Source: Megascapheus bottae
Lineage: Eukaryota > Chordata > Mammalia > Rodentia > Geomyidae
Assembly (NCBI GenBank): GCA_024803745.1
Contig: JANJXV010000006.1
Location: 46,655,001-46,719,000 of the forward strand
DNA: 64,000 nucleotides
Reading direction: 5' to 3'
Part shown: one piece after another, positions 1-19,594 of the stretch
Layout of the letters: every line of letters begins with the position of its first letter
How positions within the stretch are numbered: the stretch's first letter is position 1
The notes under the pieces: model-generated
The model's database searches: none
Seen by the model: only the letters and a program-made list of their open reading frames with translations
What the model was told of the DNA's origin: nothing
Program-made: the position numbers and the translations under genes

Positions 1-5619
<5,619 letters not shown>

Positions 5620-5758
5620 TAAAGCAAATAATATGTTTACTTTTATATTTTCTCAATTAAACAAGTGACTGATATTTATTTAGTACATTCATCTTTAAGC
5701 AAAGTAGTCAGAAGGATAACTGAGAAGGCTTATCTAAGAATTTAGTTAAGATTGGTTT

Positions 5759-6001
5759 GACAGAGTGGGCACCACTGGCTCATATCTGTAGTCCTAGTTA
5801 CTCAGAAAGCTGAGATCTGAGGATTGTGATCTGAAGCCAGTCTAGTAAGGAAAGTCTGGAAAACTCTACATGTCTGAAAACACCAAAAAAGCAGGAAGTA
5901 GAGTTGTGTCTTGAGTGGTAGAGCCCTACCTTGAATGGAAAAGCTCAGCGACAGAGCTTAGACTCTGAGTTCAAGTCCCAGGACTGGCACATAAAAAAAA
6001 A
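5759..6001 (+). repeat. B1/Geo-type dimeric SINE
   Basis: The left arm is B1/7SL-like (ggctcatatctgtagtccta, then a ctgagatctgagg core). The right arm has the gtggtagagc...ccttga core, ends in ccaggactggcac and has an A tail. Near-identical flanks aagattggttt (5748-5758) and aagattagttt (6002-6012) look like a target-site duplication with one mismatch. Confidence 0.8.
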
Positions 6002-7191
6002 AAGATTAGTTTTACAAGTATTTGTTGTACATATACTATGTGCCAGGCATTTTTCTAAATCCTAGGGATAGCAAGAAATAACAGGATCATTACCTATGAG
6101 GGGCTTGTCGTTGTAAAGGTATGATCTTTTTTACATTTTCAAAAATGACAAATAAGCTGGATGTCTGTGGGTCACACTTGCAATCGTAGCTATTCTGGAA
6201 GCTGAGTAGTCCATTTCATAGTGATACTTACTTGTTAAGGAACAAGTTACCAGATACTGTCAGAAGAAAGAAGCAGATATTTCAGATTTCTTAATTATAT
6301 TTTGTTCATCTTTGAGTTTTGGGAACTAAAAATTAATTTTCTAAATATTGTTAATTGACAATTTTCAAATGTAGAGATGTTACCTGCTTAAAGACCTTTG
6401 AGTGTTTTCCCTCTCCTTGATCTTCTCTAAAGAAGGCATATGAAGAGAAATTACAAACTAGTTGGCTAAAGCCAGAGAAAATTGCTTCATTATGTTATAT
6501 CAACCATGAAGAATATCAGTTGGTTGATAACTTTTTGAAAATAAAACTCAATTTGAAAAAAAGTTTGTTGAGAATTATCTAGCATTTTATAGATGGATTT
6601 TTATATTTCTATAAGCACTCATTGCTGCATATACTTTTGTTCATCATTCATTCTCTTCTTTCACTCTTCTTTCTTTCTTAGTGTTTATGGACCTGTTCTA
6701 CAAACAGAAGGATTTTCATCATTAGAATTGAGAGGAAAAATTTAGAAAAAATAATGATGTTCTCATAGGACCCCCAAATCAATATTGGGTTGTGTGTATG
6801 GGATATAATGTTCTGAGAAACCAACTTTTTGGAGGGAATAGAAGTAGGAACACTGAGGAAGCTGTCTCTGAAAACATGGCTGACCCTTAAGTGAGTCAGG
6901 AGACTATTCTAGAGATAGAGAAGACCATTGGAAAGATGGAGTCCAAAGAAAGATTGCAGCCTGTTGATGGGAGCCTAGGGGCTGGGAGGCACTGGAGGTA
7001 TGTGCCGTAGAGGGAAGGACAGGGACGATTCTGAAGAGAGGCCTCATCAATGTAGTGTCTTCACCCTTCTGTGGGGATAGTCAGGTGGCTGAAGCTCTGT
7101 TAATCTGCTTTGTTATTTCATTTAGCAAGGTAGAGTTCTGCAAGTTTTGTAAGTACAGCTAAAATATACCCCCCTCATACTCATATTCATA

Positions 7192-7431
7192 CTTTCTTTG
7201 TTGTTGTTGGTTGTGGGGCTTGACCTCAGGGCCTGGGCACTGTCCTTGAGTTCTTTCATTCAAGGCTAGTGCTCTACCACTTTGAGCCACAGCACCACAT
7301 CCGGTTTTTGAGTGGTTAATTGGAGAAAAGAGTCTCATGAGGGCTTCTGCCCAGGCTGGCTTTGAACTCCAATCCTCAGCTCTTGGTCTCATGAGTAGCT
7401 AGGATTTCAGGTGTGAGCCACTGGCTCCCTG
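7192..7431 (-). repeat. B1/Geo-type dimeric SINE, minus strand
   Basis: A T-rich start is followed by the reverse complement of the Geo-like arm (gggcctgggcactgtccttg, gctctaccac) and then of the B1-like arm (tgagtagctaggatttcagg, gtgagccactggc). Confidence 0.8.
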
Positions 7432-7437
7432 TCCCAC

Positions 7438-7486
7438 ATATGTATATGTATATATATACATATATATATGTATATATATATATTTT
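7438..7486. repeat. TA/TATG-rich low-complexity tract
   Basis: Alternating atgtatatatat blocks lie between two minus-strand SINEs. It probably grew out of the A-rich tail of the SINE that follows. Confidence 0.75.
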
Positions 7487-7669
7487 TTTTGCCAGTCCTG
7501 GGCTTGAGCCTGAGCACTGTTCTTGGCCTTTTATCAAGGCTAGCACTCTGTCACTTGAGCCACAGCACCACTTCCAGCCTTTTTCTATGTATGTGGTACC
7601 GAGGACTCGAACCTGGGTCTTTGTGCATGGCTAGGCAGGCACTCTACAACTAGGCCAAACTCCTGGACC
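7484..7669 (-). repeat. IDL-Geo-type SINE, minus strand
   Basis: Reverse complement of the tRNA-like/Geo dimer: ttttgccagtcctgggcttg at the tail side, then gctctgtcacttgagcc, and taggccaaactcctgg at the head side. Confidence 0.85.
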
Positions 7670-7891
7670 TATTTTTTAATCTTGTTGTCAACTTTTGTGA
7701 ATTTAAAGTCTTGAGAAGGTTGCCATAACTTGGGACTTTTTAATAGTTGGTTCTGTGGTGTGGTAGGTTTCTGCTGGTGGCATGGTACTCGCCTCAGTCC
7801 TTCATGCACACAAGATGTACAGATGTGAGGAAACCGCTCAGGCATATTGAAGCACTTTAGCAATAAGGCTGTTGTAAAAATTGAGGCCTAA

Positions 7892-8239
7892 ATAGTATGA
7901 CACTAAATGTAAGGACCTCCAGGATAAGGAAACAAAAGCCATATAATGAGTGACTGTTGTCCTTAATGTACTATGTTATCTCTCATCTCTTTTGCCATCC
8001 CTTGGTTATTTCCTATTGTTACAATATTTCACCTTGTTGTCTGATATATTTTATATATGCTTAATTGGTTATTTGAAATTGGAAAGGGAATGGGGGAAAT
8101 CAATATAAGCGGGGGGAGGGTGGGAGGGAAATGGGGACCATGTCATGAGAAAGGGTATCAATGTTTGTGAAGTTATGCACCTATCTGGTGAATATAATGT
8201 AACCCTTCTATTAATCACAATAAAAAATTATAAAAAAAT
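7892..8239 (+). mobile_element. 5'-truncated L1 3' end
   Basis: It matches, in sense orientation, the 3' ends of the minus-strand L1 copies further right: tgacactaaatgtaagga, then ccatataatgagtgac, then ggaccatgtcatgagaaagg, and an A-rich end after caataaaaaatt. A direct repeat ttgaggcctaa lies at 7881-7891 and 8240-8250 and is probably the target-site duplication. The 3' UTR G-run is at 8111-8128. Confidence 0.85.
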
Positions 8240-8337
8240 TTGAGGCCTAAGGAGAAAGCTTTTACACCCAAAGTTCATTAAAATAAGTATGCTTCAAGCT
8301 CTCCATCTTAGCTTTCTTGCATAAGAAATTTAAAGTA

Positions 8338-8535
8338 GGGGCCGGGAGTTTGGCCTAGTGGTAGAGTGCTTGCCTAGCATGCATGAAGACCTGGGTTCGA
8401 TTCCTCAGTACCACATACATAGAAAAAAGCCAGAAGTGGTGCTGAGGCTCAAGTGGTAGAGCTCTAGCCTTGAGAAAGTCCAAGGACAGTGCTCAGGCCC
8501 TGAGCTCAAGCCCAGGACTGGCAAAAAAAAAAAAG
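8338..8535 (+). repeat. IDL-Geo-type SINE, well preserved, exact TSD
   Basis: Best-preserved copy in the window. The internal RNA polymerase III A box tggcctagtgg is at 8351-8361 and the B box ggttcgattcc at 8394-8404; the Geo arm and an A tail follow. The 15-base direct repeat aagaaatttaaagta flanks it exactly at 8323-8337 and 8536-8550. The intact boxes and perfect duplication suggest a fairly recent insertion. Confidence 0.95.
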
Positions 8536-8649
8536 AAGAAATTTAAAGTAATTTTCAGTAGTTGTGCACCTCCTGTTTATCATATAACATTTCCTATAGT
8601 CAGTCTAGATGAAGCATCAAAAATAACTAAAGGATTGTCTTGTTAGTGA

Positions 8650-9096
<447 letters not shown>

Positions 9097-9749
9097 TGAG
9101 ATTATTTCCTGCCCAAGGATCAAGGATTTGTCCTTGAACGTACACATTTACTGGGAACTTATCAAAATAAGGCAAATACTTTACCCAAATGAATCCATAT
9201 TATTAGCATTTGAATTGGTGTTGCTCTTGAATCCATTTCATATACAAGAATCTGAAATTTAGAGTTAAATACATTATTGAACTCACTGGGATAACCCTGA
9301 AGAACTATTCCAAGTTACTGTCCATTCTTTGGTGCCCAAGGTCAGCAAGTGCCTCTCAGTATCACTGTAGTGTATGAGACCTTGTCTCCTGGAAGATAGC
9401 TTCTGATCCTTCACAGTGAAGGGAGTGGGTAGAAATGCTTCATCCTGGTCTAGAGATGGCCCTGACACCCCCACTTATCAACCAGGAGTGGTAGAGAGCT
9501 CCAGGCCACAGCTGAGCGGCTGCACAACCCCACACTCCAGTTGTAGGTCTATGAGCTAATGATTTTTTATTGTCTCCTCCTCCAAGTGTCCCATTTAGAC
9601 AGGATAGTCAGCTGGGTTTATCCGGATGGGTGATTAAGTTTCTCTTTGGCGGAGGCTTCCCTGTCCCCTCGCTGGAGAACATTTTAGTTGATGCTGGAAA
9701 TAAAACAAACTGCTCTCTACTATCTGATGGCTGGGATCTTCCCTCTCTG

Positions 9750-9855
9750 CACATTTATTTATTTATTTATTTATTTTTGTGGTGTTGAAGATGATATCCT
9801 TGGCATTGTGAATGCTAGACAAAACATTCTGCACTAAGCCATGTATGCAGCCCCC
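9750..9855 (-). repeat. ATTT run plus old ID/tRNA-type SINE relic
   Basis: TTTA repeats are followed by a degraded reverse complement of a tRNA-derived SINE (gcattgtgaatgctagac, then actaagccatgtatgcagcc). The repeat is probably the expanded tail. Confidence 0.55.
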
Positions 9856-10072
9856 ACAACTGTCTTGGTGATCCTCTTACAGTGCATTATATTGCAAAGT
9901 TAATTAAGGCAAAGGAGTTGGTAAGTTAGAAATTTAGATCATGCACTCAAAATTTGATTCTTTCATTAGGATATCAGAGGTCATGCCTCCTTTAAAAGGA
10001 AGAAAAAAGTTGGGAAGAGTCACATCTGTACTTCTTGTGTCATTCTGAAGTGTCTTTGTTCCCATGCTCTAG

Positions 10073-11886
<1,814 letters not shown>

Positions 11887-11909
11887 TCATTTGAGGAAAT
11901 CAATGAAAG
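11887..11909 (+). CDS. CMYA5: CMYA5 23-base micro-exon
   Basis: Acceptor cataag|TCA after a long pyrimidine tract, donor AAAG|gtatat. It encodes SFEEINE plus two bases of an Arg codon (phase 0 in, phase 2 out). It is needed to keep the frame between the coiled coil and the next exon. A 23-base exon at this exact position is a hallmark of TRIM genes. Confidence 0.93.
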
Positions 11910-12807
11910 GTATATAAACCATAATGAGTGGGAATTGCATGCCTGGATGCTTTATTTTTAATATTTTGATGCTTTATAGAAAAGGAGCTGCCAATTAAAA
12001 AACACATTTAGTGAGCTGTTGGATTTTCACTTGGAGACGCAGTGCTTTTAAAACCTAAATGATAGCTTTGAAAGAAAATTGCATGTGCTTTAGTTAAATA
12101 ACAATTATCATAATGTAGATTCTCAACTGCTTTCTTGAGACAGAATCTTTATTTTCAACTCAGTGTGGGCCATCTTTCCTGTCAGTTGTATACAAAAATT
12201 TTTATAGATAGTTAGACTTAATTGGTTAAATATGAGAGTTTAAAAGAATCCTTCATGTCTGCCTCGAGCAATTTTATGTATTATGCAATCCTAATGACAT
12301 GCTCCCTCATTTCCTCTTCACGAGATAGTCATATATTTATCTTCTCTCTCTGTCCACTAACCTAAATGAATCTTATTCTTGGTTTTGTTTTGTTGATGCT
12401 TTAAACAATCCATCTAAGAGATTCTTTACCTTTTGAAAGGCAAAACAATAAGACATTAGAAAATGTTGTCTATAAAATTATATACTATCAGATTTAGGTT
12501 TACCTTTTGGAACAAAATACTAAGATCTGAACCCTATTACCCTTTGCCTAATTGCAAGTCCTGAGGAGTTTCCTACTGGGTAAACTTAATTGTTTTTTAA
12601 ACTATTTTAACATAACATTTTTATTTTTTAGATTTTATTTATTTTTAGTATTTTTATTATTGTTAAATACTTGTACCAAGGAGTTTTGATTAAACATGTC
12701 CTCCATGAGTACATTGCCTCTTGATTAGTGGTCACCTCTTCCATTGCTGCCTCTCAGTCCTGACCACTGTCTCTACATAGACTCTCAAGTTTAACTTAAG
12801 AAAAAAA

Positions 12808-13011
12808 AGGCTAGGAGTTTAGCCTAGTGGTAGAGTGCTTGCCTAGCATTCATAGAGACCTGGGTTTGATTCCTCAGTACCACATACATAGAAAAAAGCC
12901 AGAAGTGGTGCTGTGGCTCAAGTGGTAGAACTCTAGCCTTGAGAAAGCCTGAGAGCCTAAGAACAGTGCCCAAGCCCTGAGTTCAAGGCCCAGGACTGGC
13001 AAAAAAAAATA
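12808..13011 (+). repeat. IDL-Geo-type SINE
   Basis: ggctaggagtttagcctagt head, ccacatacatagaaaaaagc middle, Geo arm and A tail; a few extra bases (about ten) near gaaagcctgagagcc compared with the other copies. Confidence 0.85.
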
Positions 13012-13511
13012 ATTTTTTTGGGGGGGGCTGCCAGTACTAGAGCTTAAACTCCTGAGTTGTCCTGAGGGAATAAAAGTATTACCTGAGTTGCTACCTTTTC
13101 CCATGGCTGGTACCATTTAAACCATGCTTCCAGTTCTGGCTGTTTGTTGCCTGGTTAGTTGGAAATAAAAATCTCTTAGATTTGTTTGCCTGGGCTGGCT
13201 TCCAATTAGTATCCTCAAATAGATAAAGTAAAACCAGAAATTTGTATCTGTGATATATTAGGACATAGGAGAATGGATATGGATAGGAAACCTGTTCTTT
13301 TTTTCTTAACTGAAGCTGTACAGATGAATCCCATTCCATTCACCAGATTATTGCTAATAAGTTTTATAAGAATAATTTACATATTACTATCTGTATTAAG
13401 CAATAAGGGTTTTAGAATGGTGACTCATGAATAGAATTACCTGAGGGGCTTAAAACATCTTATCTCCTGAGATTCTCATTAATTGATCCAAAGTGTGGCC
13501 TGGGTATTTTT

Positions 13512-13705
13512 TATTTTTTGTAATTCCTGGGGCTTGAACTCAGGGCCTGAGCACTGTGCTTGCACTTTCTTAAGGCTAGCACTCTACCACTTGAGCCATA
13601 GTACCACTTCTGGCTTTTTTTCTGTGTATGGGGTACCCAGGAATCAAACCCAGGGCTTTGTGCATGCTAGGCAAGCATTCTACCACTAGGCCATGTTCCT
13701 TGTCA
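13512..13705 (-). repeat. IDL-Geo-type SINE, minus strand
   Basis: Reverse-complement dimer. Flanked by near-exact 15-base direct repeats at 13497-13511 and 13706-13720 (one mismatch), the expected target-site duplication. Confidence 0.88.
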
Positions 13706-14492
13706 GGCCTGGGCATTTTTATAGCTTCCTAGGTGATTTTAATGTGCAATGTTGAGAACCTCTGACTTATTATTCTGTTCTTGGTCTCAGTGGCTCCCCA
13801 AACTGACTCTATTTAATCACTTATAATTTATGTAACCCAAAATTCTGAAGTCCTATACCAAATCCAGGGTGGACTGTACATTAGCACTTGCTGTTATGAG
13901 CCACCTCAGGCTGGACATTCACACCCTGACCTGCTCTGTTTGTTTTATTAAAAATATAAACATTTGTGTTTATATTGATAAGCAAATGGTTGCTTATTAA
14001 ATACAATGCCCTGGGTTCCATCCTTACGTAGTATCTGTATCTGTATGTGTGATATTTGTATCTCCCTCTCTCTTTCTCTCATTTAAATCAAAATTTGATT
14101 TTATAGTGCCATTTCATATGCAATGGACAATATATGAATATTAGACTATTCATATTTTATTCAGTTGTGGAAGATATGATCAGTAAGAAAAATTTGTAGA
14201 TGAGACTGTGAGCGCTTTAATTAAAAACAACATAGCATACTTTTACTTTTAAAAAACATTAGAATATCACTAATGCGAGCTGAAAGCTATTTGGTTTTGT
14301 GCTGACACTTGTTCATTTTGTGTGATTTTAACTAATTTTTACTTCATTGTCTAACTGGCAACAAATTAATCTTTACTAAAGTTACATATTACCTAAAGAG
14401 AATGTATTTCAGATAATTCTTATTTTTCTGAAGTGGAACTGACAAGATAATGTTGGGATTTAGTAGAGAGATATAAACAATTAAAAATCCTG

Positions 14493-14684
14493 AAAAGGGG
14501 CCTGGGAGTTTGGCCTAGTGGTAGAGTACTTGCCTAGCATGCACAAAGACCCGGGTTCAATTTCTCAGTACCACATACATAGAAAAAGCCAGAAATGGCG
14601 GTGTTGCTCAAGTGGTAGAGCTCTAGCCTTGAGAAAGGCCAAGAACAGTGCTCAGGCCCTGAGTTCAAGCCCAGGACTAGCAAA
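14493..14684 (+). repeat. IDL-Geo-type SINE
   Basis: Head gcctgggagtttggcctagt with Geo arm and A tail. The 10-base repeat aaaaatcctg lies at 14483-14492 and 14685-14694. An AC microsatellite follows directly. Confidence 0.87.
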
Positions 14685-14694
14685 AAAAATCCTG

Positions 14695-14696
<2 letters not shown>

Positions 14697-14734
<38 letters not shown>
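14697..14734. repeat. (AC)19 microsatellite
   Basis: 38 bases of uninterrupted AC directly after the SINE target duplication. Confidence 0.96.
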
Positions 14735-14737
<3 letters not shown>

Positions 14738-15221
14738 ACAACTTTCCTGTTCTCAGATAACTTCTGTCTCTAGGTATAATGTTCCTTTTAGAAGAATGAT
14801 GAGTATCTACTTTTTTCCCACCATGCCACTTTTCTTCATTTTATATTGTGTCAAGAAGGACAGCACTTGCATATTAAATTATTTTTCTCAACATTTCCAT
14901 GCTTAAATTAAGAAATGCTGTCAAATATATTTAGACTCAATATTTGCATATCTCATTTTGTTTTGGAAATGCTATTCTGCTAAGGAGATGCAATTATTTC
15001 TCTAGTTTTGCTCTTTTCTCTAATACTAACAGAAAGGAGAATCACCACCATTGTAGGCACTATTTGCTGAAAGATGTCTGTTTCCCCTCTCACATGCTGG
15101 TGTTAAAAATGGACAACAAGTCAGGCCATAATGGAATATAGTGGGGCTTTGCTTCATAAAACCACCACCAGGCCCAGCTTTCTGTTGAGCAGTTGTTGAT
15201 TCTGTTCTGCATGTTGTTTAG

Positions 15222-15383
<162 letters not shown>

Positions 15384-15661
15384 TGATATATTAATTCTTT
15401 GATAGAATTTGGCAGCTCTTACTTGTTTATTTTGAAACATATCTATATCTGGAAACAGAAGTGTTGGTTGCAGATTTTAAAGCAAGACTCCAAAATAAAG
15501 CAGGTGACCAGCATTCCATTTCAGTGATAAACTGTGTTTCTATTTGAAGCTTTATGACTGTATTGGGCAGAAGGAAGTAGCCAAGGGATCCTAAAACTTC
15601 TTTTTAGTTTGTTTTCTTTTAAAAATAGGACATTGTTTCCATATCCTGGAGGTTCTTTCAT

Positions 15662-16221
15662 TTAGCCTCATCCTATATGACCTTATGTATCTAGGTTTTA
15701 CGCAATTGTGTGCTAGTTGTTCTTAATGTACTATGTTATTTCTCTTCTCCTTTGTTGCCCTTTGGTTAATCTCATATTGTTATTGTATCTGATTTTGTTA
15801 CCTGGCATATTGTATATACCTTTATTTGTTTATTTGATTTTGTTTTGTTTTTTTGTTTTTGCCAGTCCTGGGCTTGAGCTCAGGGCCTGAGCACTGTCCT
15901 TGGACTTTCTCAAGGCTAGAGCTCTACCACTTGAGCCTCAGCACCACTTCCGGCTTTTTTCTATGTATGTGGTACCGAGGAATCGAACCCGGGTCTTCAT
16001 GCATGCTAGGCAAGCACTTTAACCACTAGGCCAAACTCCCGGCCCCTATTTGTTTATTTGAAATAGGAAAGGGAAGGGAGGAAAACAAGATGATTGGGAG
16101 GGTTTGGGGGGAGGGAAATGGGGACAAAAACTTGAGAAGGGATATCAATGTGTGAGAAGTAATGCACCTACTACCTGGTGAATGTAACTGTAACCCCTGT
16201 ATACATTACAATAAAAAATGA
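15662..16221 (+). mobile_element. L1 3' end fragment, interrupted by a SINE
   Basis: Parts 15662-15837 and 16047-16221 together read like the 3' end of the local L1 family (ttcttaatgtactatgtta, then gggagggaaatggggac, then tgcacctac and caataaaaaatgaa). An IDL-Geo SINE in minus orientation splits them. A CA tail (16226-16239) follows. Confidence 0.87.
15838..16046 (-). repeat. IDL-Geo-type SINE nested in the L1 fragment
   Basis: Reverse-complement dimer, intact at both ends. The exact 15-base direct repeat tatttgtttatttga flanks it at 15823-15837 and 16047-16061, so it landed in an existing L1 tail. Confidence 0.94.
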
Positions 16222-16677
16222 ATCACACACACACACACAAAATTACAGTTTGAGGCCAAATTGGGGCAAAATGTTTGTGAGTCCACCATCTAAGACAAAT
16301 CCACATGAAACTGTGAAAGGACGAGTAAAGAGCAACATTTCCAATCAATGAAATAGTAATGTATCCTGATATGTTCTTCAACCTAGTGAATATTCTCATT
16401 GTTATGATAATAAGGACAGGACACCACGAAGTTCATTAAATGAACAAGCTGTAGACCACGCACAGGTTAGGTAAATGCATGAGAACCCAGAGAACATCTT
16501 CCATGAGCAGGATCAAAGGCAAATGGAAGACTGGCAACTTGTAAATTCAGGGGACCTTTGTAGGGGGGATGGATAATGAGAATATTCCAAATGTGATTAT
16601 GACAAAGGTAATATATATATATATTCATATATGTTATGAAATAAATACAGAGGAAAGCCCCCCCAAAATAGGACATT

Positions 16678-16905
16678 GTCTGGGTACTAGAGGCTCACAC
16701 AGATAATCCTAGCTACTCAGGAGGCCGAGATATTGAAATCTGGGTTTGAAACCTTGGCAGGAAAGTTGTGAGTCTCTTAACTCCAATTAACCACCAAAAA
16801 GCTAGAGTAGAACTGTGGTTCAAGTGTAGAGTGCTGGCCTTAAGCAAAACAGTTTGTGGATAGCACCCAGGCTTTGGGTTCAAGCCCCCAGGCCTGGCAC
16901 AAAAA
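16678..16905 (+). repeat. B1/Geo-type dimeric SINE
   Basis: B1-like arm with taatcctagctactcaggag, then ctccaattaaccacc, then the Geo-like arm (gagtgctggccttaagc) ending ggcctggcacaaaaag. Confidence 0.82.
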
Positions 16906-16944
16906 GAAAAAGTTATTTATGTAGAATCATGCATCTCTGTATCT

Positions 16945-17093
16945 TTCCCTCCCTCCCACCCTCCCTCCCTCCTTCCCTCTCTGCCTGCCTGCCTGCCTTC
17001 CTTCCTTCCTTCCTTCCTTCCTTCCTTCCTTCCTTCCTTCCTTCCTTCCTCTCTCTCTCCCTCCCTTCCTCCCTTTCCTTCCTTCCTTCACTG
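16945..17093. repeat. (CCTT)n polypyrimidine microsatellite
   Basis: Mixed ccct, tgcc and ccttn repeats; the (CTTC) core runs about 16995-17050. The frames that look open across it are low-complexity artefacts. Confidence 0.95.
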
Positions 17094-17477
17094 GTCCCTC
17101 TCACTTTCTGTCTGTCAGTCATTCTAATAATTATTTAATTTGTACCACCAGCCAGACAGATAGGGAAGCAAAAAGAAATCAAATATATGTATTGTAACAA
17201 TTTTCCTTTGATTGCTTTTTCCTTCTTCAGTTCAATTCTTTTTCTTCTCAAAACAAAACAGATTAGTTTTGAGAACTAACAGCTCAGCATCATGGTCTGT
17301 ATCCAGGAGCCTCCTACTCAGCTGTCAGAAGCATCCTGCTGGTCTTCAAAATATTTTTTATTGTTCTATTTTAACAAATAAGACAATGGAACTTATTTAG
17401 CTTCCTCAGAGCTTTGCATTTCATGGTATCATGTTTCACTTATTGTGCAGTGTGCTTAAATATCCTCTTTAAGAGAG

Positions 17478-17705
17478 GTTCGTGTCAGGTGCCTATAATT
17501 TTAGCTACTCAGGAGGCTGAGATCTGAGGATTGTGGTTCAAAGCCAGCCTGATCAGGAAACTGATCAGTCTCCTGATTGGAGACTCTGATCTCCAATTAA
17601 TCACTGGAAAACTAGAAGTGGTGCTGTGGCTCAAAGTGGTAGAGTGCTAACCTTGAGCAAAAAAGCTCATGGACAGTGCCCATTCCTAGAGTTTAAGCCT
17701 GGCTT
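17478..17705 (+). repeat. B1/Geo-type dimeric SINE
   Basis: B1-like arm (ctactcaggaggctgagatc) and Geo-like arm (agtgctaaccttgagc). The middle has short local duplications (gatcaggaaactgatcag, tctcctgattggagactc) absent from other copies. Confidence 0.8.
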
Positions 17706-17890
17706 AACATGTATCCTTTAAGATGGCAGTTGTATTTAAAACTCATTCTTATGGAAAGAGTTTTAGTTTCATGACTATTAAGAGGTTACTGTGTCTTAAA
17801 AACAGAACCTCACCCCTCAATATAAACCCACAAAGCTCCAAACAAAACTTTTTAATTTTGCTGACTTTTCTCTATCTTCTTTCCTTTTAA

Positions 17891-17970
17891 GGTACTATAG
17901 TTTGAATCTAGATCTCCTTCCTGTTTGCTAAGTGAACATACTACCACTTGAACCACATCCATAGCCCCCA
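17891..17970 (-). repeat. Old tRNA-type SINE relic
   Basis: Reverse complement of a degraded tRNA-like head: tgctaagtgaacatactacc, then acttgaaccacatccatagc. Confidence 0.45.
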
Positions 17971-18079
17971 ATAATTTTTATATAATAACAAATTCATTCA
18001 TTTAAAAATAGGAGGTTTAAACTAGGGCAGTAATTTCAGATGAAGAAATCTTGATTAATAAAGCAGATCATTTGTATTC

Positions 18080-18268
18080 TTTTTTGCCAGTCCTGGGGTT
18101 TGAACTTAGGGTCTGACACTGTCCTTGGACTTTCTCAAGGCTAGAGCTCTACCACTTGAGCCACAGTACCACTTTCAGCTTTTTCTATGTATGTGGTACT
18201 GAGGAATCTACCCAGGTCTTTGAGCAGGCGAGGCAAGCACTCTACCACTAGGCCAAACTCCCGGCCCC
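18080..18268 (-). repeat. IDL-Geo-type SINE, minus strand
   Basis: Typical ttttgccagtcctgggg tail side and aggccaaactcccggccc head side; the B box region is decayed (tacccaggtc). Confidence 0.85.
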
Positions 18269-19189
18269 ATTTTTGCTTTTAAGAAGTCAAAGAGTTAAAT
18301 TGTCATGAAATGTTAAGGATAAAGCTTGGAAAGTACATATACAGTACTAGAGGCCCAAGCTGTCTTTTTTGGGGGTGTGGTAGGGGGAGACTCATGGGAA
18401 TGGTAAATGTACTGTGTGGGGCTGTTGCACAGATACAAAGCCCTGATTTGTTACCTGAAAAGTGGGTCTGATGACTCTATGCCAGAACTAAGCAGAAAGA
18501 CACAGAATGGATATGAATTTTCCCATGACAAACAGCAGCATCTGCCACTTATTTTGTATCTTTTGAAGGCCTGGCTCTGTGGAGATGGTTATTCAGATCT
18601 AATCTTTGAACTCACATTAGGCCTGGGAGGTATATTTTATTGTTAAGAAAAGAGGGGAATTGCTCAGGACTAAATGGTAGGGGATGCGTGTGTGAAAGGT
18701 TAGGTTGCTTCAAAGTCTTTGTACATTTCAATTCACATACACTCAACCAATTGTGGGTCTGGAATACCCACATCTAGATCCATGACCACATTAACGAGTA
18801 AATAGGACTTGAAACACGCAAGCACACATACATATGCATACCTGCAAGAGCACAGAAATGGCGGGGCAAAGGGAAACTAGCACAACAGTGCTACTAGACA
18901 CTACGTTGGAAATGATTTATACAACTTCTTGGGGAGGGAGGTTGAGAGGGACAAAACTGGAAGAAAAATGAGGGAAGAGGTACCACTGTTCAAAAAGAAA
19001 TGTACTAATTACCTGACTTACGTAACAGTGACCTTCTGTATATCATCTATATGAAAGAAAGAAATCTACATGAAGTATATAGGCCACCCCCCAAAAAACC
19101 AAACCAAAACAAAACAACAGGAACTTGTGATGGCTGTGCTTGCTTAACTCTGGCTCCTAAGTAATGAAAAAAAGTAATAAAATGTACAT

Positions 19190-19322
19190 GTGATGTTCCT
19201 GAGTTTGAACTCCGGGTGTGGGTGCTGTCCCTGAACTTTTTTGCTCAAGGCTAGTGTTCTACCATGTGAGCCACAGCTCCACATCTGGCATTTCGTGGTG
19301 ATTAATTGGAGATAAGAGGTCA
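19190..19322 (-). repeat. Truncated B1/Geo-type SINE, minus strand
   Basis: Only the Geo-like arm and the gtgattaattggagataaga junction remain. It stops at the head of the next SINE, and the B1-like arm is not found beyond it. Confidence 0.7.
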
Positions 19323-19325
19323 CAG

Positions 19326-19501
19326 GGCCCGGAGTTTGGCCTAGTGGTAGAGTGTTTGCCTAGCATGCACGAAGACGTGGGTTTGATTCCTCATTACCAC
19401 ATACATAGAAAAAAGTCGGAAGTGGTGCTGAGGCTCAAGTGGTAGAGCTCTAGCCTTGAGAAAGTCCAAGGATAATGCTCAGGCCCAGGACTGGCAAAAA
19501 A
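19326..19501 (+). repeat. IDL-Geo-type SINE
   Basis: cccggagtttggcctagtgg head, Geo arm shortened before the tail (caggcccaggactggc). A 14-base tandem duplication (agacatagcttaat twice) follows at 19507-19534. Confidence 0.85.
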
Positions 19502-19594
19502 AATGTAGACATAGCTTAATAGACATAGCTTAATAGGATGAGAAGGAGGAAGAATATTTCTATTGTTTGGTTCACAAAGAACTCTCCACCATTC

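Noticed and set aside
8341..8404. tRNA gene candidates (A and B box in several places)
   Set aside because: These belong to SINE left arms; no full cloverleaf, and the same text recurs in about 16 dispersed copies.
12600..12790. Possible old L1 or other repeat in AT-rich intron sequence
   Set aside because: Reads vaguely like an L1 3' UTR on the minus strand but no diagnostic block could be matched.
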